Shown: one piece after another, positions 61,462 through 64,000 of the stretch
Layout of the letters: each line of letters opens with the position of its first letter
How positions within the stretch are numbered: position 1 is the stretch's first letter
Origin: Microbacteriaceae bacterium
Lineage (GTDB): Bacteria > Actinomycetota > Actinomycetes > Actinomycetales > Microbacteriaceae
Reading direction: 5' to 3'
Length of the DNA stretch: 64,000 nt
Assembly: GCA_025464995.1 (NCBI GenBank)
Contig: JAODMO010000055.1
Span: forward strand, 99,861 to 163,860
Program-made: the position numbers and the translations under genes
Notes under the pieces: generated by a model
The model's database searches: none
What the model was told of the DNA's origin: nothing
What the model saw: only the letters and a program-made list of their open reading frames with translations

Positions 61462-62394
61462 ATGTCGCTCTTCTTCACGCCACGACTGGTCACGGGAACG
61501 GACATAAGCGTCGTCCCCTTTGCTTTGGATGGCAGCGTTTTTGGCTGGGCGTCCGGGGCTACGGAAACGGCAGGAACGCTTGACCTGTTCACAGCGGCCG
61601 GTGGCAATCTGGTCACTACGGCGGACCACTATGCCGCTGGGCGTAGCGAGATCATGATCGGTTCCTGGCTTCGCACACTGCCGGACCGCAGCAAGGCCGT
61701 CATCGCAACGAAGATCGGCCGGCATCCAGATGCCCCCGGGCTAAGCCCACGCTCTGTCGTGCGTGCGGTTGAGTCTTCCCTGAACAGGCTGCAGACGGAC
61801 TACATCGACTTCATTACGCTCGATGGGGAAGACCCTACGACGCCGATAGCCGACACCCTCGAGGCGATCGACATGCTGCGCCGCGCTGGCAAGGTGCGCT
61901 ACCTCGCAGCCTCGGGATTTTCTGCCGCAAGAATTGCGGAAATCAACGACATGGCCGCGTCAGCGGCATACCCGTCATTTCATGCCGTCAGCGTGCCCTA
62001 CAACCTCATGCAGCGTAGCGAGTACGAACGCGACCTGGCCCCGATGCTTGCCCCAAGGAAGGTGAGTGTCATTGCGCGACTTCCGCTGGCCAGTGGCTTT
62101 CTCACCGGCGCCTTCCGCACCAAGGATCACCCGGCGCTGTCGCCCATGTTCGCAGAAGCAGAGGCTCACGTCGGTCGCCGAGGATCGAAGGTCCTTGATG
62201 CACTGGAGGCTATCGCTGCCGAGCATCTGGAACCGCTGGGCAGGGTGGCGCTTGCGTGGGTATTATCCAAACCGGGAATCGTTGCGTCTGCCGTTCGCGC
62301 CAAAGACGCGACACAACTCAGCGAACTGCTCGGCGACGACGACATGGTGCTCAGCCGGCACCACTTGGTTGCTCTAGACCGTGCATCCGGCTGA
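61462..62394 (+). CDS. Aldo/keto reductase
   Basis: 310 aa from ATG 61462 (GGAG 6 nt upstream). TIM barrel with the catalytic Tyr in NLVTTADHYAAGRSE and Lys in VIATKIGRHP. The usual active-site His (LLQLHxxD) is replaced by Asp (FITLDGEDP), so activity may be altered. NADPH-site segments at the C-terminus (GVALAWVLSKP-like; IVASAVRAKDATQLSE) are shortened but present. It ends 32 nt from the end of the TetR gene, which may control it. Confidence 0.88.
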   Translation: MSLFFTPRLVTGTDISVVPFALDGSVFGWASGATETAGTLDLFTAAGGNLVTTADHYAAGRSEIMIGSWLRTLPDRSKAVIATKIGRHPDAPGLSPRSVVRAVESSLNRLQTDYIDFITLDGEDPTTPIADTLEAIDMLRRAGKVRYLAASGFSAARIAEINDMAASAAYPSFHAVSVPYNLMQRSEYERDLAPMLAPRKVSVIARLPLASGFLTGAFRTKDHPALSPMFAEAEAHVGRRGSKVLDALEAIAAEHLEPLGRVALAWVLSKPGIVASAVRAKDATQLSELLGDDDMVLSRHHLVALDRASG

Positions 62395-62426
62395 GTCAAA
62401 CTCTCACTGACCCGTGTCGGCAGCGA

Positions 62427-63053
62427 TTACACTCGGCAGGCGTCATCCAGCAAACGGTCAACTGAACGCACCAGCGCCGCAGAAGCTGCAATCGGATCGC
62501 TGGCATAGCCACCGGACATCGCGCCGTCGCGCATCAGCACGAACTCGTCTGCAGCATCCCCCGGCATGGGATGGCCGAGTTCTCTAAAGAGCTCAGCCAT
62601 GAAGGCCGTGTACCAGTCACGGTGCGCGGATACGATATCCCGAACCAGGTGGCGCGAATCAGGGTACTCGGTGGCAGCGTTGATGAAGGCGCATCCGCGA
62701 AAGCCGCTGCTGGTCGACTGGGTCACGATGTGATCGGTGATCAAGCGGATAGCGCTCTGAGCATCTGATGCGGTTTCGGCAACGCGCATGAGAAGGTCCC
62801 GTGTCGTATGGTGGCGGTTCTGCACATACCTAACGACCAAGGTCTCTTTGGCTCCGAAATGCTTGTAGAACGTCGCCTTGGTGACGCACGATTCACTGAT
62901 CAGCCGGTCGATGCCCACCGCGTGGATGCCAGCGCTGTAGAAGAGGGAATCGGCGACTGCGACGATGCGATCCTTGGCGCCCGGGCCAGGGGCGAGCGGG
63001 GAAGAAAGTGCGGGGTCACGCTGTGCAGCTGGACCGTAATCTACAACCGTCAC
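62427..63053 (-). CDS. TetR/AcrR-family transcriptional regulator
   Basis: 208 aa. N-terminal helix-turn-helix in IVAVADSLFYSAGIHAVGIDRLISESCVTKATFYKHFGAKETLV, the standard TetR pattern. The ligand-binding C-terminal domain (about 85-200) resembles the YxaF/LmrA-type group: RGCAFINAATEYPD is typical. Probably represses itself and a nearby gene; the convergent aldo/keto reductase is the closest candidate. Upstream gap 63054-63343 contains two adjacent hairpins and short direct repeats. Confidence 0.92.
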   Translation of the reverse strand: MTVVDYGPAAQRDPALSSPLAPGPGAKDRIVAVADSLFYSAGIHAVGIDRLISESCVTKATFYKHFGAKETLVVRYVQNRHHTTRDLLMRVAETASDAQSAIRLITDHIVTQSTSSGFRGCAFINAATEYPDSRHLVRDIVSAHRDWYTAFMAELFRELGHPMPGDAADEFVLMRDGAMSGGYASDPIAASAALVRSVDRLLDDACRV

Positions 63054-63140
63054 AGCGTGACTCCCTTGGGCAATTCGGCTAGGTGTTGAACAAGCCGTTG
63101 TGACACGTCATCAAATAGGGGGATATTCAATTTCGTTGTC

Positions 63141-63190
63141 GCGCGAAGTTCGGGTTCGCGCTTTGTGGTTCCACCTTCGGGTGGTGGAGT
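63141..63190. other. Two adjacent hairpins upstream of the M16 peptidase gene
   Basis: GCGCGAA-N7-TTCGCGC (about 63143-63163) followed by TTTGTGG, then CCACC-TTCG-GGTGG (about 63169-63185). The first could terminate a transcript; the second is a stable tetraloop hairpin. They lie between the TetR gene and the M16 peptidase gene. Confidence 0.4.
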
Positions 63191-63224
63191 CGATTTCTCG
63201 ACATGTAAGACACTAGCAGTGCAA

Positions 63225-63266
63225 TGGGGGACAGACAGCTTTGTTTGTCCTCACTATTGGGGGACA
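63225..63266. repeat. Two direct copies of TGGGGGACA
   Basis: TGGGGGACA occurs at 63225-63233 and 63258-63266, 33 nt apart, with GTTTGTCC between them so that short stems can form. Multiple short repeats of this kind are a feature of IS21-family ends, so this may be a remnant of an element; it might also be an operator array. No transposase is present. Confidence 0.4.
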
Positions 63267-63330
63267 ATTTCGCGCCTATTTACGGCAAGGACATCTGGCG
63301 GTCACGTTCCGACTGCGCGGCCGTGTGCCA

Positions 63331-63336
63331 TAGGCT
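63331..63336 (+). promoter_or_regulatory. -10 box TAGGCT of a leaderless transcript
   Basis: TAGGCT ends 7 nt before the M16 peptidase ATG at 63344. There is no ribosome site between. Identical in form and spacing to 14028-14033. Confidence 0.5.
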
Positions 63337-63343
63337 CGATTGG

Positions 63344-64000
63344 ATGAATGGCGCAGCGCAGCTTCCCCTCGACGAGGCAGAACTTTCCTTTACCGCATCC
63401 GGAGACTCGCTGGTGAAGCGCAGTGTTCTGCCCAGCGGGGTGCGCATCCTCAGCGAGCAAGTACCTGGTGCCCGTAGCGCAACGATCGGCTACTGGGTGG
63501 CCGTCGGTTCCCGGGACGAATTACCGACGACTTACGGCTCAACACACTTTCTGGAGCATCTGCTTTTCAAAGGCACCCCCACACGCTCCGCCCTCGATAT
63601 CGCCGTCAGCTTCGACGCCGTCGGCGGCGAACACAACGCCATGACCGCCAAGGAATACACCTGCTATTACGCCAAGGTGCAGGACAAGGACCTGCCGATG
63701 GCGGTTGACGTGCTCTCCGACATGGTCACCTCATCCCTCCTCGACGCAACTGAGTTCGAGAACGAGCGCAGCGTCATCCTCGAAGAACTCGCTATGGCAG
63801 ACGACGATCCCACCGACGTAGCCAATGAGCGCCTCTACGAGGCAGTCTTCGGAGAACACCCGCTCGGACGGCCGATCGGCGGCAACTCGAAGACCATCTC
63901 GGCCGTCAGCCGCGCTGCAGTCTGGGAGCACTACCTGGCCAACTATCGGCCTCAAGACCTCGTCATCACCGTTGCCGGAGCGGTGAACCATGAGGAACTG
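63344..64000 (+). CDS. M16-family zinc peptidase (pitrilysin-like), N-terminal part
   Basis: 219 codons are in the window; the gene continues past the right edge. Inverted zinc motif HxxEH in STHFLEHLLFKGT (H68, E71, H72), with the downstream glutamate region NERSVILEELAMADDDP supplying the third ligand. RSATIGYWVAVGSRDE and GGEHNAMTAKEYTCYYAKV are typical of the processing-peptidase-like branch. In many actinobacteria this gene lies directly after pnp; here three genes are inserted between them. Confidence 0.93.
   Translation, partial: MNGAAQLPLDEAELSFTASGDSLVKRSVLPSGVRILSEQVPGARSATIGYWVAVGSRDELPTTYGSTHFLEHLLFKGTPTRSALDIAVSFDAVGGEHNAMTAKEYTCYYAKVQDKDLPMAVDVLSDMVTSSLLDATEFENERSVILEELAMADDDPTDVANERLYEAVFGEHPLGRPIGGNSKTISAVSRAAVWEHYLANYRPQDLVITVAGAVNHEEL

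Noticed and set aside
1..64000. CRISPR array, prophage or new defence island
   Set aside because: No regularly spaced repeats, integrase, phage structural genes or typical defence gene sets were found; NERD and HelD alone do not make a case.

Overview
The window is high-GC DNA from an actinobacterium, most probably a Microbacteriaceae-like lineage. The family markers are two DUF2510 membrane proteins, a MarP-type CvpA/serine protease, a Pol-PE-Lig type LigD divergent from Ku, HelD, a PrsW-type protease, a surface protein with an LANTG sorting signal, a CE1758/CE1759-type flavin pair, and frequent TAnnnT boxes 6-7 nt before start codons (leaderless-type promoters). I see no CRISPR array, tRNA, rRNA or intact mobile element.

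Layout. 1-6245: tail of a SNF2 helicase, two DUF2510 proteins, a Pit phosphate transporter with a small membrane partner, and AspA. 6289-13879: DNA-repair-rich block with a YtxH-like repeat protein, LigD, divergent Ku, a small SAP/Rho-N-like protein, and an Ada-AlkA/DUF6328/BrkB operon linked by 4-nt overlaps. 14041-28405: mixed metabolic and envelope genes (GlcD-like oxidase, short quinone-oxidoreductase-like protein, PrsW, HelD, NERD protein, two oxidoreductases, HdeD-like protein, HxlR-BTAD fusion regulator, LANTG surface protein, macro-domain protein, MarP) ending in a decayed S1C/HtrA protease gene. 28435-38599: a carbohydrate-use locus with GH2, LacI-type repressor, ABC importer, GH43, GH2, GH43. 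Two AGCGCT-centred palindromes lie in the control regions and are likely repressor operators. 38596-47028 (minus strand): wall-glycopolymer cluster with a LicD/methyltransferase fusion, a CDP-ribitol-type bifunctional enzyme, UDP-galactopyranose mutase, a GH1-like protein and a glycosyltransferase, with hflX embedded. 47324-51952: three-gene exopolysaccharide operon with a membrane GT2 synthase, a HlyD-like protein and a GH81 endo-beta-1,3-glucanase lipoprotein; a secreted beta-1,3-glucan is the simplest guess for its product. 52121-60907: rpsO and pnp, normally neighbours, separated by about 6 kb holding a FUSC protein, a decayed XRE-cupin regulator, a lipoprotein, a luciferase-like monooxygenase with its flavin reductase, and an FAH-family enzyme. 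60908-64000: a clearly less GC-rich stretch with a small membrane protein, an aldo/keto reductase, a TetR regulator and the start of an M16 peptidase.

The most interesting items are the GT2/HlyD/GH81 operon, the LicD-methyltransferase fusion in the ribitol/galactofuranose cluster, the HxlR-BTAD fusion, the LacI regulon with readable operators, the abrupt codon-usage change inside the 3' end of pnp, and two readable gene remnants (S1C protease and XRE-cupin). All assignments come from reading motifs and gene order; no database search was run.
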